DNA from: Cherax quadricarinatus
Taxonomy: Eukaryota; Arthropoda; Malacostraca; Decapoda; Parastacidae
DNA: 64,000 bases
Assembly (NCBI RefSeq): GCF_038502225.1
Contig: NC_091325.1
Span: forward strand, 33,875,401-33,939,400
Direction: 5' to 3'
Below, piece by piece: positions 1-6,797 of this stretch. The number at the start of each line of letters is the position of its first letter. Within the stretch, counting starts at the first letter, position 1. The notes below the pieces were generated by a model. It saw only the letters and a program-made list of their open reading frames with translations, was not told the DNA's origin and ran no database searches. A program made the position numbers and the translations under genes.

Positions 1-885
1 TACAAGCCTCTCTTCAGCTTCCTTGCATATTGTTGTTACTTATTCCACCATCTCGTTTACTGGCTTCCCTGCCAGTTCTCTGCCCCACTGAATCCCGTTC
101 AGGAAGTTCCTTATTCACGCATAGTCCCCTTTCATGTAGTTTGGCTTTATTCGCCTGGCCCTTCCTGCTTTCCCCTCCACTTGTAACTCTACTGTGTATT
201 CGAAGCTTAAAACCACATGATCACTGGCCCCAAGGGGTCTTTCATGTGTGATGTCCTCAGTATCTGTGCTACTCAAGGTGTATACTAGGTCCAGTCTCAC
301 TGGTTCATCCTCTCCTCTCTCTCTTGTAGTGTCCCTTATGTGTTGGTTCATGGAGTTTTCCAATACCACCTCCATCATCTTAGCCTTCCATATGTCTTGG
401 CCCTCATGTGGCTCCATGTGGTTGAAGTCACCCATGATCAATAGCTTTGTCCTGCATGCATGAGCTCTTCTGGCCACTGCAGCCAGTGTGTCAACCATCA
501 CACTATTGCTCTCATCATGCTCTTGCCTTGGCCTCCTGCTGTGCTATGGTGGGTTATACATCACTGCAATTACCACCTTGGGATCTCCAGACTGAAGCAT
601 TCCTATTTTGTAATCTCCTGCTTCTCCACTGTCTCCTCTCTACAGCTCATCAAAATTCCATCGGGTTTTGACCAGCAGTGCCACTCCTCCAACCCCATGT
701 TCCCTCTGTCTTTCCTCAGGAACTGATATCCCGTTGGAAAGATGGCATCTGTTATCATACCTGTGAGCTTGGTTACTGTGAGACCTATGATGTCTGGTGA
801 TGCCACTTTGACTCTTTCGTGTCACTCCTAGCACTTACTTGTTATTCCATCAGCGTTAGTGTACCATACCTTCAGTTTCCTCTCC
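1..885 (-). pseudogene. LINE ORF2 fragment, AP-endonuclease (EEP) domain
   Basis: Reading right to left, this is the N-terminal apurinic-endonuclease-like domain of a non-LTR retrotransposon ORF2. It begins near 880 with a YTNADG-type start, followed by PDIIGLTVTKL and FPTGYQFLRKDR. The frame then shifts near 690, and GGVALLVK continues in another frame. Further on come the catalytic GDFN block (IMGDFNHMEPH, near 440) and the ASDHVVLSF block (near 215), so the metal-binding and catalytic Asn/Asp/His motifs are recognisable. In-frame stops lie near 115 and 38, and the RT is outside the window. The copy is a decayed pseudogene; its nick-making role in target-primed reverse transcription is family knowledge. 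Confidence 0.85.
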
Positions 886-1622
886 AACACTATGTTTTGG
901 GGGGTTTGTGAAGGTGGGGGACCTGGTAGTGTACTGTGGGATTCTATAGCTGAGTGTTGGGTGGGAGCTGTGAGTATGGATTGTAGTTTCTGTTGGGATG
1001 GTGTGATAGATTCTGGGGTTCTGGGGATGGTTCTGTGTGTGCTTGCTCTTGTTGCTCTGCCCTACTTTGGTTGACCTCTGCTGATTCTGTCCTTGTCTCT
1101 CTTCCTAGCTCCTTTCGCTTGTGTGTCCTGTTCCTCAGCTGCTGTCGTTCTGTTCATGTTCTGTTTGTGTCTAGGAACACCCTCTTGTATTCTGCCAAGT
1201 ACTTCAACCATGGTTTCTCTTGGAGGATCCTGTTCCACACTGTTTCTGTCCTGAAAGTCAGCTTGATTGGTCGTTTTCTCCCCTTTAGGTACCCCCCTAT
1301 TCTCTGAAAATTTTCAATCTCATCCATGTCTTCTTCACCTAATTCTGTGATGATGTTCTCAATCTCTTTTTTTTCTGCCTGCCATCTTTCAGTGTGTGTC
1401 CTTCCCTCACTCTCTTGAAGCCCATGAATAAACATTCACTTTACCTTTTCCTCCTCCCATTTCTTTTCCCTTTGTGACTCTCGTTCCTTTGTTTTTTGCA
1501 GTAGCTCTTGGTAGCATAGTCGTGCCTCTGCATTTGCCCTATCACCCTCTCCATCTGTGCTCAGCCGCTCTCCCCTTTCACTCTCTGGCCCTGCTTGGCA
1601 GGCTGATATGACCATAGCATAA
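886..1622 (-). pseudogene. LINE ORF1 remnant (coiled-coil and RRM-like region)
   Basis: Upstream part of the element at 1-885, same strand. A charged, E/R/K-rich stretch (positions 1439-1600, coiled-coil-like) is followed after an in-frame TGA at 1436-1438 by FIHGLQESEGRTHTERW and PIKLTFRTETVWNRIL (1154-1432), which resembles the RNA-binding domain of ORF1 proteins in L1/Jockey-type elements. The stretch 886-1153 is Gln/Glu/Pro-rich in the same orientation and probably the ORF1 tail. The 5' end abuts a short TG repeat at 1623. RNA chaperone and packaging function is known for the family only; this copy is broken. Confidence 0.6.
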
Positions 1623-1636
1623 GTGTGTGTGTGTGT

Positions 1637-1817
1637 ACTCACCTAGTTGTACTCACCTAGTTGAGGTTGCAAGGGTCGAGTCCTAGCTCCTGGCCCCGCC
1701 TCTTCACTGGTCACTACCAGATCACTCTCCCTGAACCGTGAGCTTTATCATACCTCTGCTTAAAGCCATGTATGAATCCTGCCTCCACTACATCGCTTCC
1801 CAGACTATTCCACTTCC
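1637..1817 (-). mobile_element. 3' end of LINE family A (downstream half)
   Basis: C-terminal tail and 3' UTR of a Jockey/CR1-type LINE, minus strand. Conceptual translation contains the KWNSLGSDVVEAGS / HSFKQRYDEAH type C-terminus that is intact in the related copy at 5371-5860. The element ends with a doubled TAGGTGAGTACA motif and runs into a TG/CA dinucleotide tail (1623-1636). It continues at 2319-2530 after the 475-bp insertion. Seen: the same 3' terminus recurs at 3193, 5375 and 53566. Confidence 0.8.
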
Positions 1818-1830
1818 TGACTACTCTGTG
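1818..1830. repeat. Target-site duplication, left copy
   Basis: The 13-bp sequence TGACTACTCTGTG is repeated exactly at 2306-2318. In the uninterrupted LINE copy near 5560 it occurs once, so the segment between is a recent insertion into the LINE. Confidence 0.9.
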
Positions 1831-1866
1831 AGAGTAAGACACATGTGCAACATCTGGGTATCTTTA

Positions 1867-1905
1867 TTGTAGACGTTTCGCCATCCAGTGGCTTTATCAA
1901 TACAA
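1867..1905 (-). ncRNA. Hammerhead ribozyme-like motif, U3-A8 type
   Basis: Minus-strand fold. Stem I pairs TTGTA (1901-1905) with TACAA (1867-1871). The core TTGATAA (1894-1900) stands where CTGATGA is canonical. Stem II pairs GCCA (1889-1892) with TGGC (1880-1883) around loop CTGGA. Then comes GAAA (1876-1879), a helix III reduced to the self-complementary ACGT, and the cleavage triplet GTC before the stem I return strand. C3 and G8, which pair in the active site, are changed together to U3 and A8, keeping a Watson-Crick pair. The tiny palindromic helix III is the arrangement known for dimer-acting minimal hammerheads in PLEs. Activity is not shown. Confidence 0.7.
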
Positions 1906-2178
1906 ATTCCAGGACATAACTTGAAGACAGTAGAACTATGTACAGAAGATGAGGTAATCAGTCCCTCAACCTAGGAGTAGGTGCGAACAGCACCATAGTC
2001 GTGGAGATTCTGAAGCAGAAGAAAGAATCCTGGCGCTTATATAGTAACGTCAGGTGAAGCAGACGAGGGCAAATTCACTGGTGGGCGGGATTCCCCAGTG
2101 GAAGTAGGTCCTTCCCAAAGAGATGGGTTAGTAGTAGTAGTAGTTGTCGTAGTAGTAAAGGTTATGTACATGTCCTCA

Positions 2179-2305
2179 GAATTAAGATTCCATGATGTTG
2201 CAGTGTCTGACAAGTTGTGTACGAATTAAGATTCCATGATGTTGCAGTGTCTGACAAGTTGTGTACGAATTAAGATTCCATGATGTTGCAGTGTCTGACA
2301 AGTTG
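2179..2305. repeat. 44-bp tandem repeat, about 2.9 copies
   Basis: Units start at 2179, 2223 and 2267, each opening with GAATTAAGATTCC and holding GTTGCAGTGTCTGAC. The copies are virtually identical, so this is a recent expansion at the 5' side of the hammerhead insert. Confidence 0.9.
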
Positions 2306-2318
2306 TGACTACTCTGTG
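2306..2318. repeat. Target-site duplication, right copy
   Basis: Exact repeat of 1818-1830 bounding the 475-bp insert. Confidence 0.9.
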
Positions 2319-2530
2319 GCTGAAGAAATACTTCCTAACATCCCTGTGATTCATCTGTGTCTTCAACTTTCAACTGTGTCCCCTTCTTGCTGTGTCCCAT
2401 CTCTGGAACATCCTGTCTTTGTCCACCCTGTCAATTCCTCTCAGTATTTTGTATGTCGTTATCATGTCCCCCCTATCTCTCCTGTCCTCCAGTGTCGTCA
2501 GGTCGGTTTCCCTTAAGCTTGAAAGATGGC
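2319..2530 (-). pseudogene. LINE family A RT C-terminal fragment (upstream half)
   Basis: Minus-strand translation gives LTTLEDRRDRGDMITTYK, then ILRGIDRVDKDRMFQRW, a characteristic C-terminal domain downstream of the reverse transcriptase in this LINE family, also present at 5458-5790. It is collinear with 1637-1817 once the 475-bp insert is removed. No catalytic RT motifs are included, so the copy is 5'-truncated. Confidence 0.85.
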
Positions 2531-2940
2531 TGCAACTGGTTTTTAAGCTGGAGCAGACGGTTGAGGTTAACAGACGTGACCTCTGACCTGCCAGCACCCC
2601 ACAAAGAAACTTCTAACGTCTGAAATACCCGTCAATCCACGCCCACACTGCTGTCACCAAATTGTCATGTGGGGGGTTCGATAACGCTGATTGGGTAATA
2701 ACACTAACATTGGCTGGTTAGTACGTATAATTATAATGGAAAATATGGGAAGCACAGGCCCGCCCTGCCTCTCTGCTCTCTATCTTAAGACTGACTCACG
2801 AATTGGGTCCTAGGGGTGAGTGGCGTTCAAAAACTGCTATGGTCAGCTGTAACGTCAGTGAATAACAGTGATTCACACAGACGGTAGTGAGTCATACTAC
2901 TGGTAACTGGTTACTGGTACTACTAGGAACTGATACTACT
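2531..2940. other. Unassigned intergenic stretch
   Basis: No ORF, RNA or repeat that I can identify. AT/GC-mixed sequence with short stutters (for example ACTGGTAACTGGTTACTGGTAC near 2900). Probably old degenerate repeat or unique spacer. Confidence 0.4.
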
Positions 2941-3110
2941 GAGATGGGTTCCAAACTGGTGCCGCATACTCCAATATGGGCCTAACCTACATGGTGTACA
3001 GGGTCCTGAACGATTCCTTATTAAGATGTCAGAATGCTGTTCTGAGGTTTGCTAGGTGCCCATATGCTGCAGCAGTTATTTGGTTGATGTGCACTTCAGG
3101 GTATGTGCCT
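2941..3110 (-). pseudogene. LINE family A RT thumb fragment
   Basis: Minus-strand translation reads EVHINQITAAAYGHLANL and, after a stop, NKESFRTLYT, VRPILEYAAPVWNP. The same block occurs in the longer copy at 53581-54185. It is the region directly after the RT palm. Two in-frame stops and both ends missing make it a fossil. Confidence 0.75.
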
Positions 3111-3124
3111 GGTGTGTGTATTTG

Positions 3125-3132
3125 TGTGTATG

Positions 3133-3196
<64 letters not shown>

Positions 3197-3238
3197 CACC
3201 TAGTTGAGGTTGCGGGGGTCGAGTCCGAGCTCCTGGCC

Positions 3239-3290
<52 letters not shown>
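3125..3290. repeat. (TG)n microsatellite split by a 48-bp LINE A 3' terminus
   Basis: TG dinucleotides at 3133-3192 and 3241-3290. Between them, 3193-3240 is the last ~48 bp of LINE A (minus strand, ending TAGGTGAGTA). It is the shortest LINE A copy here, retaining only the 3' terminus with dinucleotide repeat on both sides. Confidence 0.85.
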
Positions 3291-3302
<12 letters not shown>

Positions 3303-3515
3303 AAGTGAGACTCAGAAGGGAAGAGTAAATGTGGTGTGTGTGAGGAGTGAGGAAAAGAGAGAGCTAGAGAAAGAGGGAGGGAGAGAGGAAAAGAGAGAGA
3401 AAGGGTGAAGAGAGTGAGACAGAGAGAGAGAAATAGAGAGAGAGAGAGAAGGAGACAAAAAGAGAGAGAAGGAGACAAAGAAAGAGAGGGAGACAAAGAG
3501 AGAGAAAGAAAGCAG
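3291..3515. repeat. (GA)n-rich purine tract
   Basis: Imperfect GAGA/AGAGG repeats, purine-only for long stretches on the plus strand. Predicted peptides from it (Ser/Leu/Phe-rich on the minus strand) are artefacts. Confidence 0.85.
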
Positions 3516-3838
3516 CAACTTCACTCTGGCTGTACCCTTCTCCAGAACATACTTCGTCTGAGATCATTTATCCCCAGGATGACTCGAGTCTGGAACACAT
3601 TCGTACAGCATTATGATGTCAACGAGATAAAGTCATTGGATGAGATGAAAATGCTGGCCCACAGATGGCTCCAACTTCATCCTGTTCCGTACCTGTGTGT
3701 TTCATAAAAATAAAAATAATTTCAAGTGAGCTGATGTTGGTAACAGCTCTTAGCTTGTCAATAAAGTTAGGAATCCTTAACCTCTCAATAGCTTGTCAAT
3801 AAAGCTAGAGATCCTTAACCTAACCTTGTCAAACCCTG
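3516..3838 (+). mobile_element. LINE family B 3' fragment
   Basis: Translation contains LRSFIPRMTRVWNTFVQHYD and NEIKSLDEMKMLAHR, the extreme C-terminus of a Jockey/CR1-type RT. It is followed by a 3' UTR with CTTGTCAATAAAG motifs and a GA-rich tail from 3838. The same end is seen at 4563-5104, where it is broken by a younger insertion. Confidence 0.75.
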
Positions 3839-3847
3839 TGTAAAGAG

Positions 3848-4306
3848 AGAGAGAGAGATGGTAATGCAGGAGTAGTAATAAGTATGAATGGGAGAGGGTT
3901 GGTACCTGGGGAGGCAGTAGATATCCTTGGGGTGAAATTTGACTCCAAACTGACCATGAAGAACCACATTATAAATCTTGCAAACAGGGCAGCTAGGAAG
4001 CTTATAGCACTTCGGAGGTACTTCTCATCTGCTCGACAGTAGGGGTTGCAAGATTCTGTATGAGGCACAAGTATGCTCACACCTTGAGTATGCTCCACTT
4101 TCTTGGTTTGCCTGCCCTCCCCTCTCATCTGCGACTGCTTGACAGAGTAGAGAACAGAGCAAGACGTCTTATCTCTCGCCTGGACCCATCCTGGATAGAT
4201 CTGTCATTTCAGCAGAGCCTTCAGCACAGGAGGGATGTAGGCGGCCTTACTGTTATGTACAAGGCCAACATTGTCAAAATACCTTACTTGGCTCCAGTTC
4301 GAGGAC
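3848..4306 (+). pseudogene. LINE family B RT C-terminal fragment
   Basis: Conceptual frames show VDILGVKFDSKLTMKNH (about 3920), AARKLIALRRYFSS, then LLDRVENRARRLISRLD and HRRDVGGLTVMYKA. This is the connection and thumb region after the RT palm in CR1/Jockey LINEs. At least two frameshifts or stops occur (near 3870 and 4041). Interrupted at 4307 by the SINE and continued at 4563. Confidence 0.75.
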
Positions 4307-4562
4307 GGCTCTGGTGGCCTGGTGGTTAACGCTCTCGCTTCACATGGTGAGGGCCCGGGTTCGATTCCCAGCCAGAGTAGAAACATTGGACGTGTTTCTT
4401 TCAACCTGTTGTCTATGTTCCCCATCAGTAAAATGGGTACCTGGGTGTTAGTCGACTGGTGTGGGTCGCATCCTGGGACACTGACCTAAGGAGGCCTGGT
4501 CACAGACCGGGCCGCGGGGGCGTTGACCCCCGGAACTCTCTCCAGGTAAACTCCAGGTAAAC
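4307..4562 (+). mobile_element. tRNA-derived SINE (Val-like head), 256 bp
   Basis: Head 4307-4377 resembles a tRNA: acceptor-like ends GGCTCTGG and CCAGAG, A-box-like TGGTTAACGCT, an anticodon-like CAC in loop TTCACAT, and a perfect Pol III B box GGTTCGATTCC at 4358-4368. An unrelated body follows (4378-4480). The tail (about 4490-4562: GGAGGCCTGGTCACAGACC, a CGCGGGGGCGTTGA block, then CTCCAGGTAAA repeats) matches the 3' end of LINE family C at 4850-4949 and 6515-6590. Sharing the tail with a LINE is how SINEs borrow its reverse transcriptase (established). The flanks AGGAC (4302-4306) and AAGAC (4563-4567) may be an imperfect target duplication. Confidence 0.9.
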
Positions 4563-4732
4563 AAGACGGGCAGAAAGCAGAAACTTCACTCTGGCTGTAC
4601 TCTTCTTCAGAACATTACTTCATCTGAGATCATTTATCCCCAGGATGATTCGAGTCTGAAACATGTTCGTACAGCATAATGATGTCAACGACATAAAGTC
4701 ACTTGACCAAATGAAAATGCTGGTCCACAGGG
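4563..4732 (+). pseudogene. LINE family B C-terminus, continued
   Basis: Resumes the frame broken by the SINE. FTLAVLFFRT-like sequence, LRSFIPRMIRV, then MFVQHNDVNDIKSLDQMKML, parallel to 3520-3660. It stops where a 5'-truncated LINE C copy begins. Confidence 0.75.
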
Positions 4733-4949
4733 GAATTACCAATAAACCCCTGGCTGCCTTCAAGAGAGAGCTGGACAGATACCTAAAGTCAGTGCCGGAT
4801 CAGCCGGGCTGTGGCTCGTACGTTGGACTGCGCGCGGCCAGCAGTAACAGCCTAGTTGATCAGGCCCTGATCCATCGGGAGGCCTGGTCATGGACCGGGC
4901 CGCGGGGGCGTTGATCCCCGGAATAACCTCCAGGTAACCTCCAGGTAAC
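4733..4949 (+). mobile_element. 5'-truncated LINE family C insertion
   Basis: Last 72 codons of LINE C (NKPLAAFKRELDRYLKSV to REAWSWTGPRGR, stop at 4914) plus the CCTCCAGGTAA terminal repeat. The apparent 83-aa protein from 4663 is an accidental fusion of LINE B and LINE C. Short shared bases (ACAG) at both junctions may be the target duplication. Confidence 0.85.
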
Positions 4950-5104
4950 AGATGGCGCCATCTTCATCCTGTTCCTTACTTTTATGTATCATAACAATAA
5001 ATATGCTTTCAAATGCTGATGTAGGTAACAGCTCTTAACTTGTCAATAAAGTTAGGAACCTTTAACTTGTCAATAGCTTTTCATTAAAGTCAAACCTTGT
5101 GTGC
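4950..5104 (+). mobile_element. LINE family B 3' UTR, remainder
   Basis: Aligns with 3663-3838 (AGATGGC...TTCATCCTGTTCC, TTGTCAATAAAGTTAGGAA) and ends, like that copy, at a GA-rich tail. Confidence 0.75.
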
Positions 5105-5370
5105 AAAAAAGAAAGGGAGAGGAGAAAAGAGAGGAAGAGGGAGGAGAAAGAAAGGGAGAGAGAGTACAAGAGATGGAAAGAGAGGGAGGGAGATGAAAGG
5201 GAAAAAGAGAGGGACAGAGAGGCCGGGAAAGAGACAGTGGGAGTAGGAGGATGAAACAGAGGGAGTGGATGGAGAGGAAGGGAGAGTTGGACTGAGGGTT
5301 ATATTGGGGGCCCCTGGGGACAGGATCAATTTTCAGATGGTGTGAAGTGTTCTGTGTATGTGTTCGTATG
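5105..5370. repeat. GA-rich tract and short spacer
   Basis: Purine-rich imperfect repeat to about 5285, then about 85 bp of unassigned GT-leaning sequence. No gene. Confidence 0.7.
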
Positions 5371-5860
5371 TATGTGTACTCACCTAGTTGTACTCACCTA
5401 GTTGAGGTTGCGGGGGTCGAGTCCGAGCTCCTGGCCCCGCCTCTTCACTGATCGCTACTAGGTCACTCTCCCTGAGCCGTGAGCTTCATCATACCTCTGC
5501 TTAAAGCTATGTATGGATCCTGCCTCCACTACATCGCTTCCCAAACTATTCCACTTACTGACTACTCTGTGGCTGAAGAAATACTTCCTAACATCCCTGT
5601 GATTCATCTGTGTCTTCAGCTTCCAACTGTGTCCCCTTGTTACTGTGTCCAATCTCTGGAACAACCTGTCTTTGTCCACCTTGTCAATTCCTCTCAGTAT
5701 TTTGTATGTCGTTATCATGTCCCCCCTATATCTCCTGTCCTCCAGTGTCGTCAGGTTGATTTCCCTTAACCTCTCCTCGTAGGACATACCTCTGTGCATA
5801 TGTATGTGTGCGTGTCTGTGTGTATGCCTCTGTACGTGTTTGCTTTTGCATGTATCCACT
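5371..5860 (-). pseudogene. LINE family A 3' end with 133-aa open C-terminus
   Basis: The best-preserved family A C-terminus. The minus-strand frame 5859-5458 reads EERLREINLTTLEDRRYRG, DMITTYKILRGIDKVDKDRL, RKYFFSHRVVSKWNSLGSDV, and ends in the HSFKQRYDEAHG region. It is the post-RT domain of a Jockey/CR1-superfamily LINE; no RT or endonuclease motifs remain. The 3' UTR runs to the doubled TAGGTGAGTACA end at about 5371-5403. The upstream flank 5790-5900 is GT-rich. Confidence 0.85.
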
Positions 5861-5929
5861 TATATGCGTGTGTACTCAGAACTTCCTTGAGTACGTGTGT
5901 GAGTCCTACTTCATAATACTATAGTCTTT

Positions 5930-6592
5930 TTTCTGCATCTCCAAGCACGAGAGATGCCAAGCCAATGATGATCCTTTTCAAATCACTTGTTCTCTCTAGG
6001 CTGGAATACTGCTGTACATTAACATCTCCATACAAAGCAGGTGAAATCGCAGATCTAGAGAGTGTACAGAGATCCTTTACTGCACGTATAAGTTCTGTCA
6101 AGCACCTTAACTACTGGGAACGCTTGGAAGCATTTGACTTGTACTCGTTGGAACGCAGGAGGGAGAGATATATCATAATCTACACTTGGAAAATCTTGGA
6201 AGGAATGGTCCCAAATCTGCACACAGAAATCACTCCCTACGAAAGTAAAAGACTGGGCAGGCGATGCAAAATGCCGCCAATAAAAAGTAGGGGCGCCATT
6301 GGTACACTAAGAGAAAACACCATAAGTGTCCGGGGCCCAAAACTGTTCAACAGCCTCCCATCAAGCATTAGGGGAATTGCCAATAAACCCCTGGCTGCCT
6401 TCAAGAGAGAGCTGGACAGATACCTAAAGTCAGTGCCGGATCAGCCGGGCTGTGGCTCGTACGTCGGACTGCGTGCGGCCAGCAGTAACAGCCTAGTTGA
6501 TCAGGCCCTGATCCATCGGGAGGCCTGGTCGTGGACCGGGCCGCGGGGGCGTTGATCCCCGGAATAACCTCCAGGTAACCTCCAGGTAACCT
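5930..6592 (+). pseudogene. LINE family C RT C-terminal part and 3' end
   Basis: An open frame from about 5930 to 6555 encodes the thumb and C-terminus of a CR1/L2-type LINE: LFKSLVLSRLEYCCTL, GEIADLESVQRSFTARI, YWERLEAFDLYSLERRRERY, GPKLFNSLPSSIRGI, and a tail ending TGPRGR. The stop lies inside the GC-rich tail, so there is almost no 3' UTR. The end is two CCTCCAGGTAA repeats, as is usual for L2/CR1 elements. No stop within about 200 codons, so it is a fairly young 5'-truncated copy. It is the probable partner of the SINE at 4307. Confidence 0.85.
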
Positions 6593-6797
6593 ATACGTGT
6601 ATGTTTGTGTATGCTTGTGTGAGTGTTTCATACGTACACACTGTCTTTGTGTGTGTGTCTTAAGCATCTCTATACTTTGTTCTGTCTGTGACTGTCCTGG
6701 GAAGAGCAGTTTAGTGTTGCTTCCACAAACACTTATTTAACTCCACCGTCTGTTTATATTACTGAATATGTTTGTTTACTGAAAGTTTTGTCTGACC
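6593..6797. other. Spacer before the satellite
   Basis: GT-rich then AT-rich sequence; nothing recognisable. The satellite starts abruptly after TCTGACCTTA. Confidence 0.6.

Larger units (their letters stand above)
1831..2305 (-). mobile_element. 475-bp hammerhead-bearing non-autonomous retroelement (PLE-derived or retrozyme-like)
   Basis: Insertion with a perfect 13-bp target-site duplication inside LINE A. It has no ORF of note. Read on the minus strand it starts with about 2.9 tandem copies of a 44-bp unit, has a TATATAAG box in the middle (near 2040), and ends with a hammerhead-ribozyme-like fold (1867-1905) close to its 3' end. Small, ORF-free, hammerhead-carrying elements with target duplications match what is known of retrozymes and of the terminal repeats of Penelope-like elements. 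Inference: it was mobilised in trans by a PLE such as the one at 46880-48355. Alternative: a severely 5'-truncated PLE. Confidence 0.6.

Noticed and set aside
1080..1310. Plus-strand ORF of 104 codons
   Set aside because: Shadow of the minus-strand LINE ORF1 region.
2976..3292. Cys-Val repeat peptides
   Set aside because: Translation of (TG)n microsatellite.
4307..4377. Functional tRNA-Val gene
   Set aside because: The cloverleaf is imperfect and the sequence continues into a SINE body and a LINE-type tail, so it is a SINE head.
4663..4914. 83-codon ORF as a gene
   Set aside because: Accidental fusion of LINE B and an inserted LINE C end.
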